Below the pieces are notes generated by a model that was not told where the DNA came from, searched no databases, and was given only the letters and a program-made list of their open reading frames with translations. Below are positions 45,580 through 53,204 of a DNA stretch of 64,000 nucleotides, piece by piece. The stretch's first letter is position 1, and each line of letters begins with the position of its first letter. Source of the stretch: JBQLZO01 sp052168315 (GTDB lineage Bacteria > Planctomycetota > Phycisphaerae > Phycisphaerales > UBA1924). Position numbers and translations under genes: made by a program. Location: assembly GCA_052168315.1 (NCBI GenBank), contig JBQLZO010000050.1, forward strand, positions 1 to 64,000. The letters run 5' to 3'.

Positions 45580-46020
45580 AGTCTCTCACCGAGCGCGCCG
45601 CGCACCAATCCGATTCAAGCACTTCTCTATGGGTGATATTCATTATTTTTCGCCTCCACCCAAGCGAGCCTCACTCCGCCGATAAGTCGAAGTTGTTATC
45701 AGTCGGATTGGCTCAACGAACCCCCCAAACCGCCTGCGAACGGAGCCTAACAGGAACACCATTTCAGCTGCTTTTATAGGACGACTTTCTGGCCAGCCAC
45801 GCTGAATCGTCCTCCGATTTGTCCCGAATGCAAAGCGCGTGCACAGTCTGGCATGCTCGGCCACGATCGGGGCTCCGTGCGTCGCGCACCGCCAATTTCG
45901 GCTATCCGGCCAATTCGCCATGGCGTTCTGGCGTGGTCCGAGTAGTTTGTACTTGTTCGGATTTTCCGGCGTGACGGATCGGTGCCGTCGCGTTCCTGAG
46001 TTCCCGCGGAGGACGATTCC
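45580..46020. other. AT-richer intergenic region upstream of the VCBS-repeat gene
   Basis: 441 bases with clearly lower GC than the surroundings (around 45628-45780 there are several A/T runs such as TTCATTATTTTTC). No gene or RNA family recognised. It probably contains the promoter of the next gene. Confidence 0.45.
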
Positions 46021-48462
46021 ATGCGTCTGCGATGCACGCGAGACCTGATGCTGACCTGTGCCGGCCTGACGATTCTGGCCGGCGTGTCCACTGCCCAGGG
46101 TCAGTGGGTCAATTTCCAGAACCAGACGGGCACCCGTTCGGTTGCAAACTCGGCCATTTTCTCCAGTGACCCTGAAGAAAAAGATTACGCCTACGCCGAC
46201 CTCGACCAGGACGGCTGGACCGATCTCGTGATCGTCCGCAAGACCCCGTTCACCTCGACCGGGCGTCGCACCAATGTGCTCATGATGAACGAAGGCGGCG
46301 TGCTGACCGATCGCACCGCCGAATTCGCCACCGCGTCCGATGTTCCGGGCGATCAGGGGTTCCTCACCCCCACCAACGATCGCGATGTTGAACTCGTCGA
46401 TGTGGACGGCGACGGCTGGCTCGACATCGTCACCGCCGTGACCCTCGGCGACAACCTCGCCAAGCACATCTCGCACCCCCGCATCTACATGAACCTCGGC
46501 AACGACGGCAACGGCAACTGGCAGGGCTTCCGGTACGAGGATGCCCGCTTCGCCCAGCTCGTCATCCCCCCTGGCAACAACCAGGGCGCCGCCCCCCGTT
46601 TCTGCTCCATCGCCGTCGGCGACTTCACCGGCAACGGCCGCCCGGACCTCTTCTTCGGTGATTACGACTCCGGCGAGGCCGGCCCCCAGCTCTATGACTT
46701 CAACAACCGCCTCTACATCAACGATGGCAACGGCTTCTTCACCGACCAGTCCACCGACCGCATGAACTTCTCGATGCTCCAGTCGGCCTTCGGCGCCGCC
46801 GGCGTCGCGGTGGACTTCAACCAGGACGGCGCGATGGACATCGTGAAGCAGACGGCCCTCGCCGCTCCGCAGCACATCGCCGTCATCTACAACAATGTCA
46901 ACAACGAAGGCTTCTTCAACAACTACGATGTCGTTTACTCGTTCGCCCCGTACCATGTCTCGGCCGGCGATCTGAACAACGACACCCTGCCCGACCTCGT
47001 CGCCTCCGACGACGGCCAGGACCGCTTCATGATCAACCAGGGCCCCGCCGGTCCCAATTCCGAGGTCAACTGGAACACCCAGTCCTTCGCGTACTCCGGC
47101 TCCAGCGACCAGGGCTTCGGCAGCGACTCCTATGTCGTCGACCTCGATAACGACGGCTGGAACGATGTCATCATCTGCGATGTCGATGTCGACATCCCCG
47201 GCTGCAACCGCCGCACCTCCATCTACCAGAACCTCGGCACCATCCCGGGCACCATCCCCGTCCTCCGCGAGACCGTCCAGGGCGGCGCCGTGGCGTCCAT
47301 CCCGACGAACATGCTCGTCGGCACGCACGACATCGCCGTGTTCGACATCAACAACGACGGCTGGAAGGACATGGTCATCGGACGCTGCTCCGGCACCCAG
47401 ATCTGGATCAATCAGCCCCCGATCAACATCGCCTTCAGCTTCCCCAACGGCCGCCCGGACCTCATCGAGCCCGGAACCAGCGAGACCATCACCGTCGACC
47501 TCACCGTCATCGGCGGCGAGATCGAGGACGGTTCCGTCCGCCTCGTCGGCTCCGTCGGCTTCGCCGATGACGAGTTCGACATCACCATGTCCGACCTCGG
47601 CGGCGGCACCTACGCCGGCGACCTGCCCCCCGGTGTCTGCAACCAGCAGGTCGAGTACCGCGTGCTCGCCAAGCTCGAAGGCGGCCCCACCTTCGGCGCC
47701 CCGGGCCTTTCCACCTATTACACCGCGATCTACGCCAGCGGCGTGAGCGAAGAGACCGACACCTTCGGCTCCGGCCCGTCCCCGGGCTGGGTCGTCACCA
47801 ACGACGCCGAGCTCATCTCCGGCGCCTGGGAGCAGGGCGCTCCCTCCGGCACCCTCTGGTTCGGCTTCGTCGCCGCTCCGTTCGAGGATGCCAGCCCCGA
47901 CAACGGCGCCTTCCTGACCGGCATCGCCCCTCCCGGCGGCTCGGTCACCGGCACCACCGTCCGCGGCGGAGCCACCACGCTCGACTCGCCGGTGATCGAC
48001 CTCGCAGGCAGCGATGCGGTCATCAGCTACCAGCGTTGGTTCTTCGCCACCAATGTCAACCGCACCCTCAAGACCTTCGTCTCCAACGACAACGGCGCCA
48101 ACTGGGTCGAGGTCGCCAGCACCAACTCCACCGCCAGCGCGTGGGAGCAGCACGAGTTCCAGGTCTCTGATTGGGTGACCCCCTCGTCTCAGGTGCGTGT
48201 CCGCTTCCAGACCGCCAACCCGTCCACGACGGGCGCTGTCGAAGCCGGCATCGATGACTTCACCATCAGCAGCCTGTTCTGCGAGGTCGAGCCCTCCTGC
48301 CCGGCCGACCTGTCGGGCGATGGCGAGATCGACTCCGACGACCTCGGCCAGCTCCTCGGGTCCTTCGGATCCGGCGGCGCGGGCGACATCGACGGCGACG
48401 GCGACACGGACTCCGACGACCTGGGTGTCCTGCTCGGGCTCTTCGGCACTTCGTGCCAGTGA
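46021..48462 (+). CDS. Secreted VCBS/FG-GAP repeat protein with dockerin-like tail
   Basis: 813 residues. A signal peptide (1-27) is followed by 7-8 FG-GAP/VCBS-like repeats (e.g. DYAYADLDQDGWTDLVIV, VELVDVDGDGWLDIVTA, ISVGDFTGNGRPDLFF-type), each with a calcium-binding DxDxDGxxD loop, forming a beta-propeller. Around residues 575-755 a jelly-roll region with two cysteine-free beta sheets follows. The last ~55 residues are two dockerin-like repeats (ADLSGDGEIDSDDLGQLLG, GDTDSDDLGVLLGLFG). The start is ATG at 46021 with GGAGG upstream. Likely a calcium-dependent surface protein of unknown ligand. Confidence 0.85.
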   Translation: MRLRCTRDLMLTCAGLTILAGVSTAQGQWVNFQNQTGTRSVANSAIFSSDPEEKDYAYADLDQDGWTDLVIVRKTPFTSTGRRTNVLMMNEGGVLTDRTAEFATASDVPGDQGFLTPTNDRDVELVDVDGDGWLDIVTAVTLGDNLAKHISHPRIYMNLGNDGNGNWQGFRYEDARFAQLVIPPGNNQGAAPRFCSIAVGDFTGNGRPDLFFGDYDSGEAGPQLYDFNNRLYINDGNGFFTDQSTDRMNFSMLQSAFGAAGVAVDFNQDGAMDIVKQTALAAPQHIAVIYNNVNNEGFFNNYDVVYSFAPYHVSAGDLNNDTLPDLVASDDGQDRFMINQGPAGPNSEVNWNTQSFAYSGSSDQGFGSDSYVVDLDNDGWNDVIICDVDVDIPGCNRRTSIYQNLGTIPGTIPVLRETVQGGAVASIPTNMLVGTHDIAVFDINNDGWKDMVIGRCSGTQIWINQPPINIAFSFPNGRPDLIEPGTSETITVDLTVIGGEIEDGSVRLVGSVGFADDEFDITMSDLGGGTYAGDLPPGVCNQQVEYRVLAKLEGGPTFGAPGLSTYYTAIYASGVSEETDTFGSGPSPGWVVTNDAELISGAWEQGAPSGTLWFGFVAAPFEDASPDNGAFLTGIAPPGGSVTGTTVRGGATTLDSPVIDLAGSDAVISYQRWFFATNVNRTLKTFVSNDNGANWVEVASTNSTASAWEQHEFQVSDWVTPSSQVRVRFQTANPSTTGAVEAGIDDFTISSLFCEVEPSCPADLSGDGEIDSDDLGQLLGSFGSGGAGDIDGDGDTDSDDLGVLLGLFGTSCQ

Positions 48463-48525
48463 TGCCACGCATCGCCCGATGATCCCCCGGCCTGCACGGG
48501 CCTGATCCTCGGGCGTTCGGATACA

Positions 48526-48555
48526 CGACCGCCGGGCCGAGAGGTCTGGCGGTCG
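48526..48555 (+). terminator. Hairpin downstream of the VCBS-repeat gene
   Basis: Eight-pair perfect stem (48526-48533 with 48548-48555), 64 bases after the stop. No T-run follows, so termination strength is uncertain. Confidence 0.4.
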
Positions 48556-48581
48556 CTTCGTGTGCGGCGAGTTCGCACCGC

Positions 48582-48625
48582 CCGTCCGGGAATCGCTGAG
48601 GAGGCGGTTCCCGTTCCGCGGACGG
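48582..48625 (+). other. Long imperfect hairpin in the leader of the cytochrome gene
   Basis: CCGTCCG (48582-48588) pairs with CGGACGG (48619-48625); inside it, GGGAA/TTCCC and CGC/GCG pairs continue the stem. The loop contains GAGGAGG. It is about 100 bases upstream of the next ATG. It could be a structured 5' leader, but it matches no riboswitch that I recognise. Confidence 0.35.
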
Positions 48626-48727
48626 CGTGAACCCGTCGGTCATGTTCGGAGGACCGCCCCGCGCCGGAAGCGCGGAGCCTGATCGCACGGTGGCACCTCT
48701 TTGGGGTGCGAATTATTCGGAGTGAGG

Positions 48728-51700
48728 ATGCTCATGAGAAACGATCATTCATGTCGACGGGCCGGGCTGCTGGGCGCGTGTTCAACGCTGTCCATCGGGC
48801 TGGCGGGGATGTTGGGGCTCGCGGCGGCGTCGACCGCCACCGCCGGCACGCCCACCCTTCAGGAGTGGGCCGGACAACCGCTGGCGAACCTCTCGGTCAC
48901 CGAACTCGCGCGCTTCGATGAAGGCTCGGTCGAGTTCAACCGGACCTTCCTCCCGGGCGATGGTCTCGGGCCGATCTTCAACCAGAACTCCTGCGCCTCG
49001 TGCCACAGCCAGCCGGTCGGCGGCTCTGGCTCGATCTTTGTGACCCGCTTCGGCGGGGCCGACAAGGATGGCAACTTCATCACTTTCCCGGGCGGCTCCC
49101 TGCTTCAGGCCAACAGCATCGACCCGGACACCTGCCTCGAGGTCATCCCCGACGAGGCCTTCCTCACCGCGAAGCGCATCACCAGCTCGACGATGGGCGC
49201 CGGTCTGGTCGAGGCCATCCCCGCTTCCGCGATCATCGCCAATGAGGACAACCCGCCAGCGCCCTGGATCAGCGGACGCATCCACTGGGTCGAGGATCTT
49301 GACGCCGGCGATGGCTCGCTCATCATCGGACGCTTCGGCTGGAAGGGCCAACTCGGCACCAATATCGACTTCTCCGCCGATGCCTCGTTCCAGGAGATGG
49401 GCATCACCAACCGAATCTTCGATGTCGGCAACGCGCCCAACGGCGACATGGCCGCCCTCGAGGTCTGCGATCCGTTCTTCGGCATCGTCGAGGACCAGCC
49501 CGATCCCAAGTCCGGGCTCGCCTTCATCGACCGCGTCAGCGACTTCCAGCGCTTCCTCGCGCCGCCTCCCCAGACGCCGCAGTCCGGCATGACCGGCGAG
49601 GCCCTGTTCAACCAGATCGGCTGCAACCACTGCCATGTGTCCAGCTACATCACCAGCGACGACCCCGGCATCCCGCAGGCCCTCCGCAACCGCCTCATCC
49701 GCCCGTACTCTGACTTCCTCCTCCACGATATGGGCATCAACGCCGACTTCATCGGCCAGGGCGACGCCTCGCCCACCGAGATCCGCACCCCGCCGCTCTG
49801 GGGTCTCCGCCTCCGCGATCCCATCTGGCACGATGGACGCGTCACCGGCGGCACCTTCGAAGACCGCATGATCGATGTCATCGACCTGCACGCCGGATTC
49901 GGCTCCTCCGCGGCCCCGTCGGCCAACGCCTTCTTCGCCCTCAGCCCCGCCGAGCAGGCGCAGGTCGTCGCCTTCCTCGATTCGCTCGGCCGCGCCGAGT
50001 TCGATGGCGTCTCCGACCCGACCAACTCCTTCGGGCAGACCTTCATCGACAACGAGGACTTCGAGTTCTTCCGCGGCTGCTTCGGGCTCACCGACATCAC
50101 CGCCGACGACGCCTGCGCGATCGTCGATGTCGATCAGGACGGCGATGCCGATCTCGACGACTTCGCCGGGTTCCTCGAGGCCTATGCCGTCCAGAACGAG
50201 GTGCTCGACTGCAACGGCAACGGCGTCGCCGACCTCCAGGAGATCCTGCTCGATCCCGAGAAGGACCTCGACGGCGATTACCAGCTCGACAACTGCGACC
50301 CCGTCGGCCAGTGCGCCGGCGACCTCGATGGCGATGGCGACACCGACTCCGATGACCTGGGCATCCTGCTCAGCGCCTTCGGAACCACCGGCGCCGGCGA
50401 CCTCGACAACGACGGCGATACCGACTCCGACGACCTGGGCATCCTGCTCTCCGACTTCGGCTGCGATTCCGTCGTCGAACCCGGCTGCGGCTCGCCCGAT
50501 GCCGGCGACTGCTGCGTCGCCAACGGCACCCCGTTCTGCAACGACGCCGCGTGCTGCGAACTGATCTGCGCAGCCGACCCGTTCTGCTGCGACACCCAGT
50601 GGGACCAGATCTGCGCCGACGCCGCGATCAACGACTGCGGCATCTGCGGCGATCCGCCCGCCGGCGCCTGCTGCCTCAGCGATGGCTCCTGCCTCGAACT
50701 GATCGAGGATGACTGCTTCAACCAGGGCGGCCTCTACCAGGGCGATGGCGTGCTCTGCGCCGATGTCTCCTGTGGCGGCGGCTCCAACTGCGGCGACCCG
50801 GCCTCCGGCAACTGCTGCGAGCCCAACGGCACGCCGTTCTGCGAAGACTCGGCCTGCTGCGAACTCATCTGCGCGGCCGATCCGTTCTGCTGCGATACCC
50901 AGTGGGATCAGATCTGCGCCGACGCCGCCCTCAACGATTGCGATGTCTGCGGAGGCGGTGGCGAGAGCGATTGCTGCATCGCCAACGGCACCCCGGGATG
51001 CGATGACCCCACCTGCCAGGACTTCATCTGCGCTGCCGATCCGTTCTGCTGTGACACCCAGTGGGATCAGATCTGCGCCGATGCCGCTCTGATCGATTGC
51101 GATGTCTGCGGCGGCGTGGCCCCCCTGACCGGCGCCTGCTGCCTCACCGACGGCTCCTGCGTCGAAGAGACCGCCGAGAACTGCATCGCGCAGGGCGGCA
51201 CCTATCAGGGCGACAACCTGCTCTGCGCCGATGTCAACTGCAACGCCGCCCCCGGGTGCGGCGATCGCGCGGCCGGCGACTGCTGCTTCGCCAATGGCAC
51301 CCCGTTCTGCGACGACGCCGAATGCTGCAACATCATCTGCGTCGCCGATCCGTTCTGCTGCGACACCGAGTGGGACCAGATCTGCGCCGACGCGGCCGCG
51401 ACCGACTGCGCCGTCTGCGGCGGCGGCGGCGAGAGCGACTGCTGCATCGCCAACGGCACCCCCGGGTGCGATGACCCCGCCTGCCAGGACTTCATCTGCG
51501 CCGCCGATCCGTTCTGCTGCGACACCCAGTGGGACCAGATCTGCGCCGACGCCGCCATCGTCGGCTGCGCCATCTGCAACGGCGGCGGCGGAGGCGAGAG
51601 CGACTGCTGCATCGCCAACGGCACCCCCGGCTGCGATGACCCCGCCTGCCAGGACTTCATCTGCGCCGCCGATCCGTTCTGCTGCGATACCCAGTGGGAC

Positions 51701-52051
51701 CAGATCTGCGCCGACGCCGCGATCGCCGGGTGCGCGATCTGCGATGGCGGCGGGAAGGTCACCGGCGCCTGCTGCCTCAGCGACGGTTCCTGCTTCGGCG
51801 CTATCGACGAGGATGACTGCTTCAACCAGGGCGGCATCTACCAGGGCGATGGCATCCTCTGCGCCGATGTCAACTGCGGCGGCGGCGGCGGACCCAGCGA
51901 CTGCTGCATCGCCAACGGCACCCCCGGGTGCGACGATCCCACCTGCCAGTCCCAGATCTGCGCTGCTGATCCGTTCTGCTGCGACACCCAGTGGGACCAG
52001 ATCTGCGCCGATGCGGCCATCGCCGGGTGCGATGCCTGCAACCCCTCTTGA
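48728..52051 (+). CDS. Di-haem cytochrome (DHOR/DUF1111-like) with dockerin-like repeats and a cysteine-rich module array
   Basis: 1107 residues. The signal peptide runs to about residue 39. Residues 45-440 are a DHOR-type di-haem protein: CASCH at 89-93 with the GLGPIFNQNSC context, and CNHCH at 299-303. The family includes putative oxidoreductases related to MauG/cytochrome c peroxidases. Two dockerin-like calcium repeats follow (about 528-578). The last ~515 residues are ten cysteine-rich modules (order A B A A B A A A B A). Each A unit is exactly 47 residues with 10 or 11 cysteines. Each B unit is 37-38 residues with 6 cysteines, and most modules are separated by short glycine-rich linkers. 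The array would need oxidative folding outside the cytoplasm. The ATG at 48728 or 48734 is possible; both follow GGAG/GAGG. Confidence 0.87.
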   Translation: MLMRNDHSCRRAGLLGACSTLSIGLAGMLGLAAASTATAGTPTLQEWAGQPLANLSVTELARFDEGSVEFNRTFLPGDGLGPIFNQNSCASCHSQPVGGSGSIFVTRFGGADKDGNFITFPGGSLLQANSIDPDTCLEVIPDEAFLTAKRITSSTMGAGLVEAIPASAIIANEDNPPAPWISGRIHWVEDLDAGDGSLIIGRFGWKGQLGTNIDFSADASFQEMGITNRIFDVGNAPNGDMAALEVCDPFFGIVEDQPDPKSGLAFIDRVSDFQRFLAPPPQTPQSGMTGEALFNQIGCNHCHVSSYITSDDPGIPQALRNRLIRPYSDFLLHDMGINADFIGQGDASPTEIRTPPLWGLRLRDPIWHDGRVTGGTFEDRMIDVIDLHAGFGSSAAPSANAFFALSPAEQAQVVAFLDSLGRAEFDGVSDPTNSFGQTFIDNEDFEFFRGCFGLTDITADDACAIVDVDQDGDADLDDFAGFLEAYAVQNEVLDCNGNGVADLQEILLDPEKDLDGDYQLDNCDPVGQCAGDLDGDGDTDSDDLGILLSAFGTTGAGDLDNDGDTDSDDLGILLSDFGCDSVVEPGCGSPDAGDCCVANGTPFCNDAACCELICAADPFCCDTQWDQICADAAINDCGICGDPPAGACCLSDGSCLELIEDDCFNQGGLYQGDGVLCADVSCGGGSNCGDPASGNCCEPNGTPFCEDSACCELICAADPFCCDTQWDQICADAALNDCDVCGGGGESDCCIANGTPGCDDPTCQDFICAADPFCCDTQWDQICADAALIDCDVCGGVAPLTGACCLTDGSCVEETAENCIAQGGTYQGDNLLCADVNCNAAPGCGDRAAGDCCFANGTPFCDDAECCNIICVADPFCCDTEWDQICADAAATDCAVCGGGGESDCCIANGTPGCDDPACQDFICAADPFCCDTQWDQICADAAIVGCAICNGGGGGESDCCIANGTPGCDDPACQDFICAADPFCCDTQWDQICADAAIAGCAICDGGGKVTGACCLSDGSCFGAIDEDDCFNQGGIYQGDGILCADVNCGGGGGPSDCCIANGTPGCDDPTCQSQICAADPFCCDTQWDQICADAAIAGCDACNPS
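50507..52039 (+). repeat. Array of ten in-frame cysteine-rich modules
   Basis: Seven A units (50507-50647, 50810-50950, 50969-51109, 51278-51418, 51437-51577, 51602-51742, 51899-52039), each exactly 141 bases. Three B units (50663-50773, 51131-51241, 51764-51877). The consensus A spacing is D-CC-x7-C-x4-C-(C/Q)-x3-C-x5-CC-x7-C-x7-C-x2-C, with an almost fixed core DPFCCDTQWDQICADAA. B is GACC-x5-C-x7/8-C-x13-C-x4-C. Several A units differ by only a few residues (units 5 and 6 most of all), indicating recent duplication. Confidence 0.95.
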
Positions 52052-52107
52052 TCGATCCGCGGGCTCACCAGTTCCGCTGATCCTCTAGACTCAAGACTCC
52101 AAGCAAG

Positions 52108-52135
52108 ACGCCGTGCCCCAAAGGCACGGCGTTTT
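52108..52135 (+). terminator. Rho-independent terminator after the cytochrome gene
   Basis: Ten-pair perfect stem (52108-52117 with 52123-52132), five-base loop, then TTTT. It should end the cytochrome transcript before the convergent coaX gene. Confidence 0.85.
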
Positions 52136-52203
52136 CTCATGCCATCACGCTCTCGCAGGGGGCCCAGCCATGCGCGCCACCCGACCGCAGCACGCCAAGC
52201 CCA

Positions 52204-53049
52204 TCAATGCCCATCTTCGCCGTCCGCGCTCGCCGTGTCACTCCCACCTCCGACGGCGGCGCGAAACGCGATGGCGATCCCTTTGAGCACGAGGTCCGGC
52301 ACGATCCGATCCACGAACTCGTCATCCTCAAACAGGACCCGCGCATCGCCGCCGCACGCGATCACATGCGGGTACGCCTCGTACGCCTCGGCGAATCGCT
52401 CCACCGCCGCACGCACCAGCCCCCGAGCCCCGTGGTAGACGCCCTGCAGCATCGCCTGCCGCGTGTTCTTCCCGAACGCCCCCGTCGCCGGCCGCTCGAA
52501 CACGATGTCCGGCAGCCCGGCCGTCCGCTCATGCAGCGCCCGCAGCGACATCCGAACCCCCGGCGCGATCACCCCGCCCTGGAAAGTCCCCTCCCCATCA
52601 ACGAAGTTCACCGTCATCGCCGTGCCCGCATCCACCACAGCGCACGCCTGCTTCAGCACCGCGAACGCCGCGGCGCACGCCAGCAGCCGGTCGATCCCGG
52701 GTTCGGCCCCGGCATCGAGCGCCCGCTCGATCGGAACCGGCAGGTCATCGGGCACGCCCACGATCCGCGTGGTGAGACGCTGGCGAAGCCGCTCGACCAG
52801 TTCGCGTGACACCACCGGGTTCACGCTGGCCACGGCGATCACCCGCGGCTCTTCGCCCTGGTCCGCATCGAGCGTCATGATCGCGTGCAGCCCTGCTTCG
52901 AGATCGCTGGCCGGCGTCTGCCGTACCTCTTCGCCGTCGATCGATCCGATCGGGTCCGGGAACACGCCCGCCTGGATCGTGGAGTTCCCGACGCACACGG
53001 CGATGAGACGGGGCGGGCGGGCATCAAGCGCGTTCAGGTCGGCGATCAT
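52204..53049 (-). CDS. coaX: Type III pantothenate kinase with altered N-terminal motif
   Basis: 281 residues. The CoaX pattern is clear in the middle: PGIDRLLACAAAF (GxDR), VVDAGTAMTVN (DxGTAxT) and GGVIAPGVRMSLRALHERTAGLP. CoaX phosphorylates pantothenate, the first step of CoA synthesis, and is a cytoplasmic ASKHA-fold enzyme. The N-terminal motif that usually reads DxGNT appears here as CVGNST, so the first conserved aspartate is replaced by cysteine. The aspartates of GIDR and VDAGT are kept. This could reduce or alter activity. Start at the ATG 53049; the longer frame has no homology. Confidence 0.8.
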   Translation of the reverse strand: MIADLNALDARPPRLIAVCVGNSTIQAGVFPDPIGSIDGEEVRQTPASDLEAGLHAIMTLDADQGEEPRVIAVASVNPVVSRELVERLRQRLTTRIVGVPDDLPVPIERALDAGAEPGIDRLLACAAAFAVLKQACAVVDAGTAMTVNFVDGEGTFQGGVIAPGVRMSLRALHERTAGLPDIVFERPATGAFGKNTRQAMLQGVYHGARGLVRAAVERFAEAYEAYPHVIACGGDARVLFEDDEFVDRIVPDLVLKGIAIAFRAAVGGGSDTASADGEDGH

Positions 53050-53204
53050 CCGCCGGAGTGTACCGGTCGTCCCCGGTCCACAGCCCGCCCCCGGGCCCGT
53101 TCTTGGGGGCGGATTTCGTTCGGAGCCGGAGCGTCGATCCCATACGCTGTCGAAGGGAACACCCGACATTCTCGGGCCGATGCATCCCCACCCTGGAGGC
53201 TGGC

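Noticed and set aside
45678..45685. GCCGATAA, identical to the sigma-28 -10 box
   Set aside because: The only -35-like sequence (CAAG at 45661) is spaced about two bases too short, and the next gene is not flagellar.
45643..48468. Open minus-strand frame of 941 codons
   Set aside because: It is the reverse complement of the VCBS-repeat gene; its aspartate/glycine-rich pattern on the other strand produces long antisense frames. It has no family features.
48689..48706. TGGCAC-like sequence resembling a sigma-54 site before the cytochrome gene
   Set aside because: The -12 element reads GG instead of GC; without GC the site is not convincing.
50507..52039. Regularly spaced repeats that could suggest a CRISPR or satellite array
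   Set aside because: The repeats are in frame, 141 bases, protein-coding, and lack the short identical repeat and unique spacer pattern of CRISPR.
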